A stretch of 64,000 nt of DNA. It comes from Pseudomonas anatoliensis (lineage in GTDB: Bacteria; Pseudomonadota; Gammaproteobacteria; Pseudomonadales; Pseudomonadaceae). The translations under genes and the position numbers were made by a program. Below the pieces are notes generated by a model. It did no database searches, was not told the DNA's origin, and saw only the letters and a program-made list of their open reading frames with translations. Where the stretch lies: NCBI RefSeq assembly GCF_017976235.1, contig NZ_JACVHC010000002.1:682001-746000 (forward strand). Reading direction: 5' to 3'. Shown here one piece after another: positions 1 through 9,122 of this stretch; within the stretch, counting starts at the first letter, position 1; every line of letters starts with the position of its first letter.

Positions 1-750
1 GCGCGTGAAGGCTGGCGACTGGCCTTGTCCGACGTCAGCGAACCCGGTCTGCAGGAAACCTTGAAACTGGTCCGCGAGGCCGGCGGCGACGGTTTTATCC
101 AGCGCTGCGATGTGCGTGATTACAGCCAGCTCACCGCGTTCGCCCAGGCTTGCGAAGAGAAACTTGGCGGTATCGATATCATCGTCAACAACGCCGGTGT
201 TGCTTCGGGCGGGTTCTTCAGCGAACTGTCGCTGGAAGACTGGGACTGGCAGATAGCGATCAACCTGATGGGCGTGGTCAAGGGCTGCAAAGCGTTCCTG
301 CCACTGCTTGAGCAAAGCAAAGGCAAGATCATCAATATCGCCTCCATGGCGGCGTTGATGCAAGGCCCGGCCATGAGCAACTACAACGTCGCCAAGGCGG
401 GTGTGGTGGCATTGTCGGAAAGCCTGTTGATTGAACTGGCGCAACAGGAAGTCGGCGTGCATGTGGTCTGCCCGTCGTTCTTCCAGACCAACTTGCTCGA
501 CTCGTTCCGTGGCCCGACCCCGGCGATGAAAGCTCAGGTCGGCAAGTTGCTGGAAAGTTCGCCGATCAGCGCAGCGGACATCGCCGACTACATCTATCAG
601 CAAGTAGCGGCCGGCGAATTCATGATCTTGCCCCACGAACAAGGGCGCATGGCATGGGCGATCAAACAGAAGAATCCGCAACTGCTCTACAACGAGATGA
701 CCTCCATGGCCGAGAAAATGCGCGCCAAGGCCAAACAAAACAACGGTTGA
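1..750 (+). CDS. SDR family NAD(P)-dependent oxidoreductase (5' truncated by window edge)
   Basis: The frame is open from base 1, so the true start and the N-terminal cofactor glycine motif lie upstream of the window. What remains is a classical short-chain dehydrogenase/reductase. The NNAG motif sits near base 190, the catalytic Ser is in INIASMAA (about 343) and the YxxxK motif is in NYNVAKAG (about 382). The visible part is 249 residues with a basic C-terminal tail (MRAKAKQNNG). Family knowledge gives an NAD(P)(H)-linked oxidoreductase acting on a carbonyl or hydroxyl group; the substrate cannot be read from sequence. A TTG at 25 is an internal codon, not the start. Confident for family, no call on substrate. 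Confidence 0.9.
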   Translation, partial: AREGWRLALSDVSEPGLQETLKLVREAGGDGFIQRCDVRDYSQLTAFAQACEEKLGGIDIIVNNAGVASGGFFSELSLEDWDWQIAINLMGVVKGCKAFLPLLEQSKGKIINIASMAALMQGPAMSNYNVAKAGVVALSESLLIELAQQEVGVHVVCPSFFQTNLLDSFRGPTPAMKAQVGKLLESSPISAADIADYIYQQVAAGEFMILPHEQGRMAWAIKQKNPQLLYNEMTSMAEKMRAKAKQNNG

Positions 751-813
751 TCTTGTCCGTAGCACGCACCGTCGTTAGGGTGGCCGCAATGGTCACCCTG
801 TCGAGACGCGCTG

Positions 814-1146
814 ATGCTCAATTACTTGTGGTTCTTCCTCGCGGCATTATTTGAAATCGCCGGTTGTTTCGCCTTCTTCATGTGGCTGCGTCAGGGCAAA
901 AGTGCGCTGTGGGTAATCCCGGCGCTGCTCAGCCTGACGTTGTTTGCTCTGTTGTTGACGCGTGTTGAAGCGGCCTACGCCGGGCGTGCCTATGCCGCTT
1001 ACGGCGGGATTTACATCGTGGCGTCTATTGGCTGGCTGGCTGTAGTCGAGCGGGTTCGGCCATTGGGGTCGGACTGGATCGGCGTGGCACTGTGCGTGAT
1101 CGGTGCCAGCGTGATTCTGTTCGGGCCGCGCTTTTCTGCCGCTTGA
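814..1146 (+). CDS. YnfA/UPF0060 family small membrane protein
   Basis: A 110-residue protein that is almost entirely hydrophobic, with four predicted membrane helices. The N-terminal stretch [14 protein letters not shown] and the central [18 protein letters not shown] segment are typical of the YnfA/UPF0060 family, and the length matches the family (about 108-110). Its function is not established; the fold resembles small multidrug-resistance-type transporters. It lies 63 bases after the SDR gene on the same strand. The ribosome site before ATG 814 is weak, so translation may depend on the upstream gene. Confidence 0.85.
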   Translation: MLNYLWFFLAALFEIAGCFAFFMWLRQGKSALWVIPALLSLTLFALLLTRVEAAYAGRAYAAYGGIYIVASIGWLAVVERVRPLGSDWIGVALCVIGASVILFGPRFSAA

Positions 1147-1294
1147 GATAAAGGCTGTTTAACCATTTGCGGGAAACGTCTGAAGGGCGGCGCGCTGAAG
1201 GGTTGTAGGGCATTACTGATTTGTCCGCGCTGCATTGAACCGGCGCCGCAAGCCGCGCATCTTCATTGCTCGCTAACCCTGAAGGACGAATCTC

Positions 1295-1480
1295 ATGCTT
1301 GTACTCAGCCGTGTCGTTGGTGAGTTGATTTCAATTGGTGACGACATCACCCTGCGCGTTCTGTCAGTGAACGGTGCAAGTGTGCGCTTTGGCGTCGAGG
1401 CACCCAAGAAGGTCAATGTGCATCGCGCGGAAGTCTATGAACGGATCCAGCGCAAACAGGCCCTGGAAAAGGCCCGTTGA
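1295..1480 (+). CDS. csrA: CsrA/RsmA-family RNA-binding post-transcriptional regulator
   Basis: A 61-residue CsrA-family protein with the typical start [10 protein letters not shown], the core [11 protein letters not shown], and [10 protein letters not shown] carrying the conserved RNA-contacting Arg44. Family members bind GGA motifs in mRNA leaders as dimers and are titrated by small RNAs of the RsmX/Y/Z type. Pseudomonads carry several copies; this one diverges from the canonical MLILTR start ([13 protein letters not shown]), so it is better called a paralogue than the main RsmA. A strong ribosome site (AAGGA) precedes ATG 1295. It is convergent with yheU, with only 4 bases between the two stops. 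Confidence 0.9.
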   Translation: MLVLSRVVGELISIGDDITLRVLSVNGASVRFGVEAPKKVNVHRAEVYERIQRKQALEKAR

Positions 1481-1484
1481 GGTT

Positions 1485-1712
1485 TCAGTCAAACAGATGC
1501 TTGGGCACGTCGTGCTTGAGCATCAACTGGCACTGCTCGCTGTCGGGATCAAAAACAATCAATGCCTGGCCCTTGGTCAGCGCCTGACGCACACGCAGTA
1601 CGCGGGTTTCCAGCGGCGTGTCGTCGCCGTTGTCGGTGCCGTCGCGGGTCACGAAATCTTCGATCAGGCGGGTGAGGGTGTCGACTTCAAGAGCGTCGTA
1701 AGGAATGAGCAT
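1485..1712 (-). CDS. YheU family protein (UPF0270)
   Basis: A 75-residue protein beginning MLIPYDALEVDTLTRLIEDF and containing VTRDGTD, which matches the YheU/UPF0270 family in length and N-terminal pattern. The ATG at 1712 is chosen over an upstream GTG at 1718 because a GAGG ribosome site lies just before it and family members start MLIP. Function is unknown: it is a small acidic soluble protein without membrane segments. It sits alone on the minus strand, facing the csrA paralogue. Confidence 0.85.
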   Translation of the reverse strand: MLIPYDALEVDTLTRLIEDFVTRDGTDNGDDTPLETRVLRVRQALTKGQALIVFDPDSEQCQLMLKHDVPKHLFD

Positions 1713-1793
1713 GGGCACCTCGGCTAAATCAATGTCGGGATGCTACGGCGATTGCGGGTTACCTGCCAGTTTTGTGTTGCCTGATACGGCCGC

Positions 1794-1857
1794 ATCGCGA
1801 GCAGGCTCACTCCTACATTGGAATGCGTTCCCCTGTAGGAGTGAGCCTGCTCGCGAT
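1794..1857. repeat. REP-type inverted repeat, family A
   Basis: Two perfectly complementary 24-base arms (1794-1817 and 1834-1857) around a 16-base spacer. The arm starts tgtaggagtgagcctgctcg. The same element recurs at 30308-30396. It lies between yheU and the downstream end of the NAGGN operon. It could act as a bidirectional transcript-end hairpin. Confidence 0.9.
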
Positions 1858-1881
1858 AGCCATAGTCCAGTCAATAAAAAA

Positions 1882-3072
1882 TCAGCTATCTGAACGCTGC
1901 CCCACCAGACTGTCCACCGGCGGCACCCGTGTATCGCTTTCCATTTGCGTGTCGTGCTCGATCTGATGACTGAAGCGATCCAGCGAAGCATTCGCCGGTG
2001 CCGCGTCGCTGGCGAATACCGGTGGGCTCAGGATATACGCCCCGAGCAAGCGGCTCAGCGCTGCCAGACTGTCGATGTGCGTGCGCTCATAGCCGTGAGT
2101 TGCATCGCAGCCAAAGGCGAGCAGGGCGGTGCGGATGTCGTGGCCGGCGGTTACCGCCGAATGCGCGTCGCTGAAGTAATAGCGGAACAGATCACGGCGC
2201 ACCGGCAGCTCGTTTTCACTGGCCAGGCGCAGCAAGTGCCGCGACAGGTGATAGTCGTACGGCCCGCCGGAATCCTGCATCGCCACACTCACCGCGTGCT
2301 CGCTGGAGTGCTGGCCCGGCGCGACCGGCGCGATGTCGATGCCGACAAATTCACTGACGTCCCACGGTAATGCCGCCGCTGCACCGCTGCCGGTTTCCTC
2401 GGTGATGGTGAACAGCGGATGACAGTCGATCATCAGTTCCTGACCGCTGTCGACGATGGCTTTGAGTGCTGCCAGCAGCGCGGCAACACCCGCCTTGTCA
2501 TCAAGGTGACGGGCGCTGATATGGCCGCTTTCGGTAAATTCCGGCAATGGATCGAACGCCACCACGTCACCGACGTTAATGCCCAGCGACTCGCAATCGG
2601 CCCGGGTTGCGCAGTAGGCATCCAGGCGCAATTCGACGTGATCCCAACTGATCGGCATCTCATCCACGGCAGTGTTGAACGCATGCCCGGAGGCCATCAG
2701 CGGTAACACGCTGCCGCGAATCACACCGTTATCGGTGAACAGGCTGACGCGACTGCCCTCGGCAAAACGGCTCGACCAGCAGCCGACCGGTGCGAGCGTC
2801 AGGCGACCGTTGTCTTTCACCGCCCGCACGGCAGCACCGATGGTGTCCAGGTGCGCGGAAACGGCGCGATCGGGGCTGTTCTTTTTACCCTTGAGCGTCG
2901 CGCGAATGGTGCCGCGTCGGGTCATCTCAAACGGAATGCCGAGTTCTTCCAGACGTTCGGCAACATAGCGCACGATGGTGTCGGTAAACCCGGTGGGGCT
3001 GGGAATGGCGAGCATTTCCAGCAGGACTTTTTGCAGATAGTTGAGATCCGGTTCGGGGGTTTGGAGGGTCAT
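1882..3072 (-). CDS. Osmoprotectant NAGGN system M42 family peptidase
   Basis: A 396-residue metallopeptidase of the M42/M20 type. Metal-binding and catalytic signatures visible in order are SAHLDTIG (His-x-Asp), HLDDKAGVAALLAAL (bridging Asp), TEETGSG (Glu-Glu), GIDIAP and, near the C-terminus, CDATHGYERTH. The family member encoded beside N-acetylglutaminylglutamine amide (NAGGN) genes is thought to hydrolyse the dipeptide osmolyte after stress; that role is inferred from context. ATG 3072 is preferred over 3096 because AGGAG lies 6 bases upstream. It is third in the minus-strand set asnO-ngg-peptidase, about 170 bases after ngg, with a REP hairpin in the gap. Confidence 0.88.
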   Translation of the reverse strand: MTLQTPEPDLNYLQKVLLEMLAIPSPTGFTDTIVRYVAERLEELGIPFEMTRRGTIRATLKGKKNSPDRAVSAHLDTIGAAVRAVKDNGRLTLAPVGCWSSRFAEGSRVSLFTDNGVIRGSVLPLMASGHAFNTAVDEMPISWDHVELRLDAYCATRADCESLGINVGDVVAFDPLPEFTESGHISARHLDDKAGVAALLAALKAIVDSGQELMIDCHPLFTITEETGSGAAAALPWDVSEFVGIDIAPVAPGQHSSEHAVSVAMQDSGGPYDYHLSRHLLRLASENELPVRRDLFRYYFSDAHSAVTAGHDIRTALLAFGCDATHGYERTHIDSLAALSRLLGAYILSPPVFASDAAPANASLDRFSHQIEHDTQMESDTRVPPVDSLVGQRSDS

Positions 3073-3145
3073 GGAAACTCCTGATGGGTTGAGCACATCG
3101 ATGGTTTCGATGAGAAAAGAATTTGTATTGCCTGATCGGGCCTCA

Positions 3146-3214
3146 TCGCTGGCAAGCCAGCTCCCACATGTTTTGTGTGCACCTGGGAACCTGTGGGAGC
3201 TGGCTTGCCAGCGA
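3146..3214. repeat. REP-type inverted repeat, family B
   Basis: Complementary 23-base arms (3146-3168 and 3192-3214; arm begins tcgctggcaagccagctccc) in the gap between ngg and the M42 peptidase gene. Its place inside an apparent operon could reduce or modulate downstream expression; this is inference. Confidence 0.88.
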
Positions 3215-3239
3215 GGGCGTCAGTCCTGCAACCAAGCAA

Positions 3240-4988
3240 TCAAGAAACAACCGGCTGACTGTGCGGAAACAACAAATCCACAAAGCGTTCAGCCGTCGGC
3301 TGCGGCTCATGGTTGGCGAGACCGGCCCGTTCGTTGGCTTCGATAAACACGTATTCCGGCTGATCCGCCGCCGGCACCATCAGATCGAGGCCGACCATCG
3401 GGATGTCCAGCGCCCGTGCCGCACGCACAGCCGCATCGACCAGCGTCGGATGCAGAATTGCCGTAACGTCTTCCAGTGTGCCGCCGGTGTGCAGGTTCGC
3501 CGTACGCCTTACGAACAAATGCTCGCCGGCCGGCAAGATGCTGCTGTAGTCGAACCCCGCCGCATGCAGCGTGCGCTGGGTTTCATGGTCCAGCGGGATT
3601 TTGCTTTCGCCGCCCGTGGCCGCTTGCCGGCGTCGGCTCTGGGCTTCGATCAGCGCGCCAATCGAATGCTGACCGTCGCCGATCACTTCGGCCGGTCGAC
3701 GGATTGCTGCCGCCACCACTTCAAAACCGATCACCAGAATCCGCAGATCCAGTCCTTCGTGAAAGCTCTCCAGCAGCACTCGGCTGTCAAACTGCTTCGC
3801 TGTTTCGATGGCCTGCTGCACCTCTTCGATGCTCTGCAAATCCACGGCAACGCCCTGACCCTGCTCGCCGTCGAGCGGTTTGACCACCACCCGCTGATGC
3901 TCATCGAGGAACTCTAAATTGTCGTCGGCATTGCCCGCCAGTTGCTGCGACGGCAATTTCAGTCCGGCGCCTTTTAGCACTTTGTGGGTCAGGCTTTTGT
4001 CCTGACACAGGCTCATGCTGATCGCGCTGGTCAGGTCGCTCAGCGATTCGCGGCAGCGTACGCGGCGCCCGCCGTGACTGAGCGTGAACAGGCCGGCGTC
4101 GGCGTCATCCACTTGCACATCAATGCCACGCCGATGGGCTTCTTCGACGATGATCCGCGCGTAGGGATTGAAATCGGCTTCCGGTCCCGGACCGAGGAAC
4201 AGTGTCTGGTTGATGCCGTTCTTGCGCTTGATCGCGAAGGTCGACAGGTTGCGGAAACCGAGTTTGGCGTAGAGGTTTTTCGCCTGACGGTTGTCGTGCA
4301 GTACCGACAGATCCAGGTAGCTCAAGCCGCGACTCATGAAGTGCTCGATCAAGTGCCGCACCAGCACTTCGCCGACTCCGGGCCGCGAGCACTGTGGATC
4401 AACTGCCAGGCACCAGAGGCTGCTGCCGTTTTCCGGATCGTTGAACGCCTTGCGATGATTGAGGCCCATGACGCTGCCGATCACCGCGCCGCTGTCCTCG
4501 TCCTCAGCCAGCCAGTACACCGGGCCGCCCTCATGACGCGGGGTCAGCAGCGCGGGATCGATCGGCAACATGCCGCGCGCCTGGTACAGCTGATTGATCG
4601 CCTGCCAGTCCGCTTCGCTTTGCGCACGACGAATGCGAAAGCCACGAAACACGCGAGTGGCCGGACGATAGTCGCTGAACCACAAGCGCAGAGTGTCGGA
4701 CGGGTCGAGGAACAACTGTGTCGGTTCGAGGCCGAGAATCTGCTGCGGCGCGGCGACGTACAGGGCGATATCACGCTCGCCCGGCTGCTCGTTGAGCAGT
4801 TCCTGGGCCAATGATCCAGGGTCGGGAAACGTGTGACCGATCAGCAACCGGCCCCAGCCGCAATGCACGGCAATCGGGGTGGTGTTGAGTTCGCTGCCGT
4901 CTTCAGCCAGACGCGCCTGTAATCGTTCATACGACGGTGTCTGGCCGCGTAGCAGGCGTTGGTTGATGGCTGTGGCGTGGGGTTTCAT
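3240..4988 (-). CDS. ngg: N-acetylglutaminylglutamine synthetase (GNAT + ATP-grasp)
   Basis: A 582-residue two-domain enzyme. The first roughly 300 residues contain a GNAT acetyltransferase fold (LAVDPQCSRPGVGEVLVRHL, then LYAKLGFRN). The second half is an ATP-grasp ligase (VVVKPLDGEQGQGVAVD and a late VFIEANERAGL metal/ATP site). This fusion is characteristic of the enzyme that acetylates and condenses two glutamines in NAGGN synthesis. ATG 4988 is taken rather than TTG 4991 because it lies 3 bases past the asnO stop and an AAGGA motif precedes it. It is translationally coupled to asnO, and osmotic induction is expected from the pathway. Confidence 0.92.
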   Translation of the reverse strand: MKPHATAINQRLLRGQTPSYERLQARLAEDGSELNTTPIAVHCGWGRLLIGHTFPDPGSLAQELLNEQPGERDIALYVAAPQQILGLEPTQLFLDPSDTLRLWFSDYRPATRVFRGFRIRRAQSEADWQAINQLYQARGMLPIDPALLTPRHEGGPVYWLAEDEDSGAVIGSVMGLNHRKAFNDPENGSSLWCLAVDPQCSRPGVGEVLVRHLIEHFMSRGLSYLDLSVLHDNRQAKNLYAKLGFRNLSTFAIKRKNGINQTLFLGPGPEADFNPYARIIVEEAHRRGIDVQVDDADAGLFTLSHGGRRVRCRESLSDLTSAISMSLCQDKSLTHKVLKGAGLKLPSQQLAGNADDNLEFLDEHQRVVVKPLDGEQGQGVAVDLQSIEEVQQAIETAKQFDSRVLLESFHEGLDLRILVIGFEVVAAAIRRPAEVIGDGQHSIGALIEAQSRRRQAATGGESKIPLDHETQRTLHAAGFDYSSILPAGEHLFVRRTANLHTGGTLEDVTAILHPTLVDAAVRAARALDIPMVGLDLMVPAADQPEYVFIEANERAGLANHEPQPTAERFVDLLFPHSQPVVS

Positions 4989-4991
4989 CAA

Positions 4992-6764
4992 TCAGATTCC
5001 TTGTTCACTGAGCCACAGGTTCAGGGCTGCCAGTTGCCACAGCTTCGAGCCGCGCAATGGGGTCAGTTGGCCTTGCGGGTCAGTCAGCAATTTGTCGAGC
5101 ATGGCCGGGTTGAACAGGCCGCGATCCTGACTTGGATCGAGCAGCAATTCGCGCACCCAACTCAATGTGTCGCCTTGCAAATGCTTGAGGCCGGGCACCG
5201 GGAAGTAGCCTTTCTTGCGGTCGATCACTTCACTTGGAATGACTCGTCGCGCAGCTTCCTTCAGCACTTGCTTGCCGCCATCGGGCAGCTTGAACTTGCC
5301 TGGCACACGGGCCGAGAGTTCAACCAGTCGATAGTCGAGGAACGGCGTGCGCGCTTCCAGACCCCAGGCCATGGTCATGTTGTCGACGCGTTTGACCGGG
5401 TCGTCGACCAGCATCACCGTGCTGTCCAGACGCAGGGCTTTGTCCACTGCGGCGTCAGCACCGGGCTGGGCGAAATGTTCTTTGACGAAGTCGCCGGCAG
5501 CGTCATTGGCGGTCAGCCATTTCGGTTGCACAGTGGCGGCGTAGTCGTCGTAGCTGCGGTCAAAAAACGCGTCGCGATACGCCGCATAAGGATCGGTAGC
5601 GCCATCCACCTGCGGATACCAGTGGTAACCGGCGAACAACTCGTCGGCACCCTGACCGCTCTGCACAACCTTGCAGTGTTTGGCCACTTCGCGGGATAGC
5701 AGATAGAAGGCGATGCAGTCGTGGCTGACCATCGGCTCGCTCATCGCGCGGAACGCGGCGGGCAGTTGCTCGATGATCTCTTTCTCGTCGATGCGCAGTT
5801 GGTGATGCTGGGTGCCGTAGTGCTTGGCGATCAGGTCGGAATACTGGAACTCGTCACCGCGCTCGCCACCGGCATCCTGAAAACCGATAGAGAAGGTCGA
5901 CAGGTTTTCCACACCGACTTCACGCAGCAGGCCTACAAGCATGCTCGAATCGACGCCGCCGGACAGCAACACACCGACATCCACCGCCGCACGTTGACGA
6001 ATCGCCACGGCTTCGCGGGTGCTGTCGAGCACGCGGTCGACCCAGTCTTCGAGGTTGAGGTTTTTCTCGTCTTCGCGGGGGCCGTAGGGCAGGGTCCACC
6101 AGGTTTTCTGCTCGGTGGTGCCATCGGCTTCAACGCGCATCCAGGTCGCTGGCGGCAGTTTTTCAATGCCCGCCAACAATGTGCGCGGCGCCGGTACAAC
6201 GGCGTGGAAGTTCAGGTAATGGTTGAGCGCCACCGGATCGAGGATCGGGTTGATGTCGCCACCCTTGAGCAGCGCCGGCAGTGCAGAGGCGAAACGCAGG
6301 CGCTGGCCAGTGCGCGACAGGTACAGCGGCTTCACGCCGAGGCGGTCACGGGCGATAAACAGACGCTGTGCATCGCGTTCCCAAATGGCGAAGGCAAACA
6401 TGCCGTTGAGTTTCGGCAGCAGTGCTTCGCCCCAGGCGTGGTAGCCCTTGAGCAACACTTCAGTGTCGCCACCGGAATAGAAGGCGTAACCCAGCGCTTC
6501 GAGTTCGGCACGTAGCTCCGGGAAGTTGTAGATCGCGCCGTTGAAGGCCAGGGACAAGCCCAGTTGACTGTCGATCATCGGCTGCGCCGAGCCGTCCGAC
6601 AGGTCCATGATTTTCAGGCGACGATGGCCCAAGGCAATCGGCCCTTGGGCATGGAAACCCCACGCGTCAGGGCCGCGAGGGGCCAGGTGGTGGGTGATTC
6701 TTTCAATGGCTGCAAGGTCTGCAGGTTGTTGATCAAAACGTAACTCGCCAGCTAATCCACACAT
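4992..6764 (-). CDS. asnO: N-acetylglutaminylglutamine amidotransferase (asparagine synthetase-like)
   Basis: A 590-residue class II glutamine amidotransferase of the asparagine synthetase B type. The N-terminal nucleophile Cys2 is in MCGLAG, with RGPDAWG and AFNGAIYN completing the glutaminase site. The synthetase half carries the PP-loop LLSGGVDSSML. In the NAGGN pathway it amidates the C-terminus of N-acetylglutaminylglutamine, making the osmoprotectant. An AAGGA ribosome site lies 5 bases before ATG 6764. It is the first gene of the operon; the promoter should lie within 6765-6986, which contains no gene. Confidence 0.93.
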   Translation of the reverse strand: MCGLAGELRFDQQPADLAAIERITHHLAPRGPDAWGFHAQGPIALGHRRLKIMDLSDGSAQPMIDSQLGLSLAFNGAIYNFPELRAELEALGYAFYSGGDTEVLLKGYHAWGEALLPKLNGMFAFAIWERDAQRLFIARDRLGVKPLYLSRTGQRLRFASALPALLKGGDINPILDPVALNHYLNFHAVVPAPRTLLAGIEKLPPATWMRVEADGTTEQKTWWTLPYGPREDEKNLNLEDWVDRVLDSTREAVAIRQRAAVDVGVLLSGGVDSSMLVGLLREVGVENLSTFSIGFQDAGGERGDEFQYSDLIAKHYGTQHHQLRIDEKEIIEQLPAAFRAMSEPMVSHDCIAFYLLSREVAKHCKVVQSGQGADELFAGYHWYPQVDGATDPYAAYRDAFFDRSYDDYAATVQPKWLTANDAAGDFVKEHFAQPGADAAVDKALRLDSTVMLVDDPVKRVDNMTMAWGLEARTPFLDYRLVELSARVPGKFKLPDGGKQVLKEAARRVIPSEVIDRKKGYFPVPGLKHLQGDTLSWVRELLLDPSQDRGLFNPAMLDKLLTDPQGQLTPLRGSKLWQLAALNLWLSEQGI

Positions 6765-6986
6765 AAAATCCTTACCGGTTTTTCCGTTGGGGAGGGGTCA
6801 AACGCTACCTCGCCAAAAGGGCGGGTACTCAGAAACTGACCCGCCCCGGTAAATGGAGTTTTAGAACGATAAGTTATAAGGCTGCCAGTACGGCGACTGC
6901 CGGGCGCAGCTCAGGCCCCTAAACGTTTGTCATCCGGCGCAGGTGATTGTCTGTTTTGAGTTTCGCCTGCCTGTAGCGGCCTACGC

Positions 6987-8756
6987 TTACTGTGGCAAAT
7001 GCCATCCGCTGGTTGTCGAGTACATTACGGGCGGTCTGAATGCGCTTTTATCGAGCGGGTGAATAACTCGCCAACCTTGGGAGGTGTGCTGAACCTTATA
7101 GGCACTGTCCTTGATCCAAATGTAGTAGTTGCCGTTAAGGTCTAAAGTCTGGTCATTATTGCTAGAGGGTTTGCCTGAGTTTTTCAGTCGATTTGCCACA
7201 AGCGCAGATTGTTGGTAACCCGACAGGTCGCGTTTCCACAGTAGAAGAAGACTTTTATTTTCAGACCTTGAGTTTTTTACCAGCTCGAAATCTTTGAAGT
7301 AATCGATGAACCGGGTTTGAATATCGCTGTTGATAGAGGGCGTGTTCTTCTGATTAAGCAGCTTCCTCAGTTCCAGTAATTGGCACACTTGCCGTTGCTT
7401 TTCTTCAATCGTCCAGTTCTCTACCCCTGTAAACAGTTCGTTCAACAGAGAATCCACTGGAGCCGACCGCTGGCGTGTGCGGAAGGAATAGGTGATCTTT
7501 TCGGACACCGTTGGGCGTGAATGTGAATGACAATTTGCGCGACGGTCGGCATGGATGGGTTGGTTGACTTCGTTTACGGGAACGGCAATTCGTTTGCTGT
7601 CGGATATAAACGTATTCAGATTCAGAGTGGAAATATAGGCGAACAGGCCTTTTTCCTTTAATGGAATGAACGCTACCCGGTCCTTGCCGGATAATCCGCC
7701 CCCAGGAAGTTTTTTTTCAGCCAGATCCACATCCTCATTCTGTGTGTCTTTTTTTTCGTCAAATGTCTTTAGCTCATTCAGGAAAGTTGCTTGGTCGACC
7801 AGGCTCATTCGGGACGCCAGGAAGTTGGCCAGTGGTGTGCCGTGTCTTAGTTGGTGATCCATCTTGGAGAGATACTCCACCGGGGTGTCGTACACATGGA
7901 AGCCAGGCCCGCTGTCATCGGGTACATATATGATGTATTGGCTTGTCGAAGGGGTTTTTCCGCGAACTAACAGCGCTACGGCATTCGCCACGTACTTGTC
8001 TAAAAGGCTCACGGCGTGAAAAACAATCGGCTCGCTCTTGAGTTCGCTACCGTTAACAATGTCGACTTTTCTGTCTGTCAGTTTTTTTATTGTTAACCAG
8101 GTTTCTTCATTGATTTCACCGCTGAAGAACTTGCTGTATGCCGCCACTCTCATATTGAGTATGGCCAGTTTCACGGCATTTTCGCGGGCGTCTGGAGTAT
8201 CAAATTTGTCCTTGAGCATTTTTTGGTATTCGCTGCCCATATCAAGACTGCGGCTCAGTTCGGCAAATGCCTGCGCGGTGATTTTCTCGTTTGGAGATTC
8301 GTCAGGCGAACCCTGCGCACTGGATGAGACGCCGCTGTCGCTAGAGTAGTAATCCGGTGCGATTTCGGCACCGGTAAAGTTCAACATGGCAGCCTGTAGC
8401 AGGGTAATGCTGTGTCCGGCATCCTCTACGGCGGTATTGGGTTTGAGCTTGATTTTGTCCTTGGGCCTGAACCGGGCTGTGGATTTTTTTCGCAATGCCT
8501 CGCGGAGCTTTCGCTTGCAGAAGACGACGGGTGTCTCGAGTGTAGAAAGCGACCCTTCGAGTGTGCACTGAAGCACAAATGCTTCTTCCAGTGCCGTACG
8601 GTATTCATCAATCCTGGTGTTGTGTGACGTGTCGAAATTTTTCATCTTTGTGGACATGAATTCTTCCACAAGCAGCGCTTTGTACCGGTTTTTTCTGGAA
8701 GTAGTATTTCCCATGGGCGGGAAGCAGTTGGTAATTGTCCAGTTGAATAGTGTCAT
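6987..8756 (-). CDS. Short dermonecrotic-toxin-like (DUF6543-type) protein
   Basis: A 589-residue protein from ATG 8756 (GGAA about 9 bases upstream). The frame stays open to a TTG at 8894, and ATG 8657, with GGAAG ahead of it, is another possible start. Reading it beside the divergent large gene shows clear relatedness: FCKRKLREAL against FCKSQLIKAL, TLLQAAMLNF against TLLQAAMQNF, AFAELSRSLDMGSEYQ against SFAKFCRELDLGKRYQ. The C-terminus ends in a GWRVIHP...GWHLPQ module resembling a segment near 10800-10890 of the large gene. It lacks the hydrophobic stretch, leucine-rich repeats and NEL domain. Base composition looks AT-richer than its neighbours, suggesting transfer. Function is unproven: effector, decoy or regulator. 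Confidence 0.75.
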   Translation of the reverse strand: MTLFNWTITNCFPPMGNTTSRKNRYKALLVEEFMSTKMKNFDTSHNTRIDEYRTALEEAFVLQCTLEGSLSTLETPVVFCKRKLREALRKKSTARFRPKDKIKLKPNTAVEDAGHSITLLQAAMLNFTGAEIAPDYYSSDSGVSSSAQGSPDESPNEKITAQAFAELSRSLDMGSEYQKMLKDKFDTPDARENAVKLAILNMRVAAYSKFFSGEINEETWLTIKKLTDRKVDIVNGSELKSEPIVFHAVSLLDKYVANAVALLVRGKTPSTSQYIIYVPDDSGPGFHVYDTPVEYLSKMDHQLRHGTPLANFLASRMSLVDQATFLNELKTFDEKKDTQNEDVDLAEKKLPGGGLSGKDRVAFIPLKEKGLFAYISTLNLNTFISDSKRIAVPVNEVNQPIHADRRANCHSHSRPTVSEKITYSFRTRQRSAPVDSLLNELFTGVENWTIEEKQRQVCQLLELRKLLNQKNTPSINSDIQTRFIDYFKDFELVKNSRSENKSLLLLWKRDLSGYQQSALVANRLKNSGKPSSNNDQTLDLNGNYYIWIKDSAYKVQHTSQGWRVIHPLDKSAFRPPVMYSTTSGWHLPQ

Positions 8757-9122
8757 GTAAGTTGTTCCGTCTAATGGGTTGAAGTTGTCTTGCGCGTGTA
8801 GGCTGGATAGATAAACGCCAACAACAATAGTTTGTTGCCCGGAGTTTGCGGGTTTTGAAAGTCTTGTCCGGCGGGCCGCAGTCTGTTTCCGCAAGGCAGC
8901 GTCATGTTAGGTGCTTTCTTTGTGAAAGAATAACGCCATTATTTAATGGTTTTGCGGGTGAGTTCAGCGGGATTTTGAATTATTGATATACGTATGTATT
9001 GCACAATTATTTTTCAAATGTGCTCGGTCTGCTATTGGTTAAATATATCCGGTTTTATGTTTTTTATTTTGTCTGGTATCGATATGGTTGTAACTCAAAC
9101 CTGCAATAAAGGAATATTGCCG
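8757..9122. other. AT-rich divergent intergenic region of the toxin-like pair
   Basis: About 366 bases separate the chosen starts of two head-to-head related genes. The stretch 8935-9110 is markedly AT-rich compared with the chromosome around it and must carry both promoters. In-frame extensions exist on both sides (TTG 8894 minus; codon 8994 plus) but lack good ribosome sites and would encode hydrophobic or low-quality leaders. No further gene was seen. Confidence 0.6.

Noticed and set aside
3123..3917. Plus-strand frames running through the REP element and over the ngg gene
   Set aside because: They are antisense to ngg and have an Arg/His/Gln-rich shadow composition.
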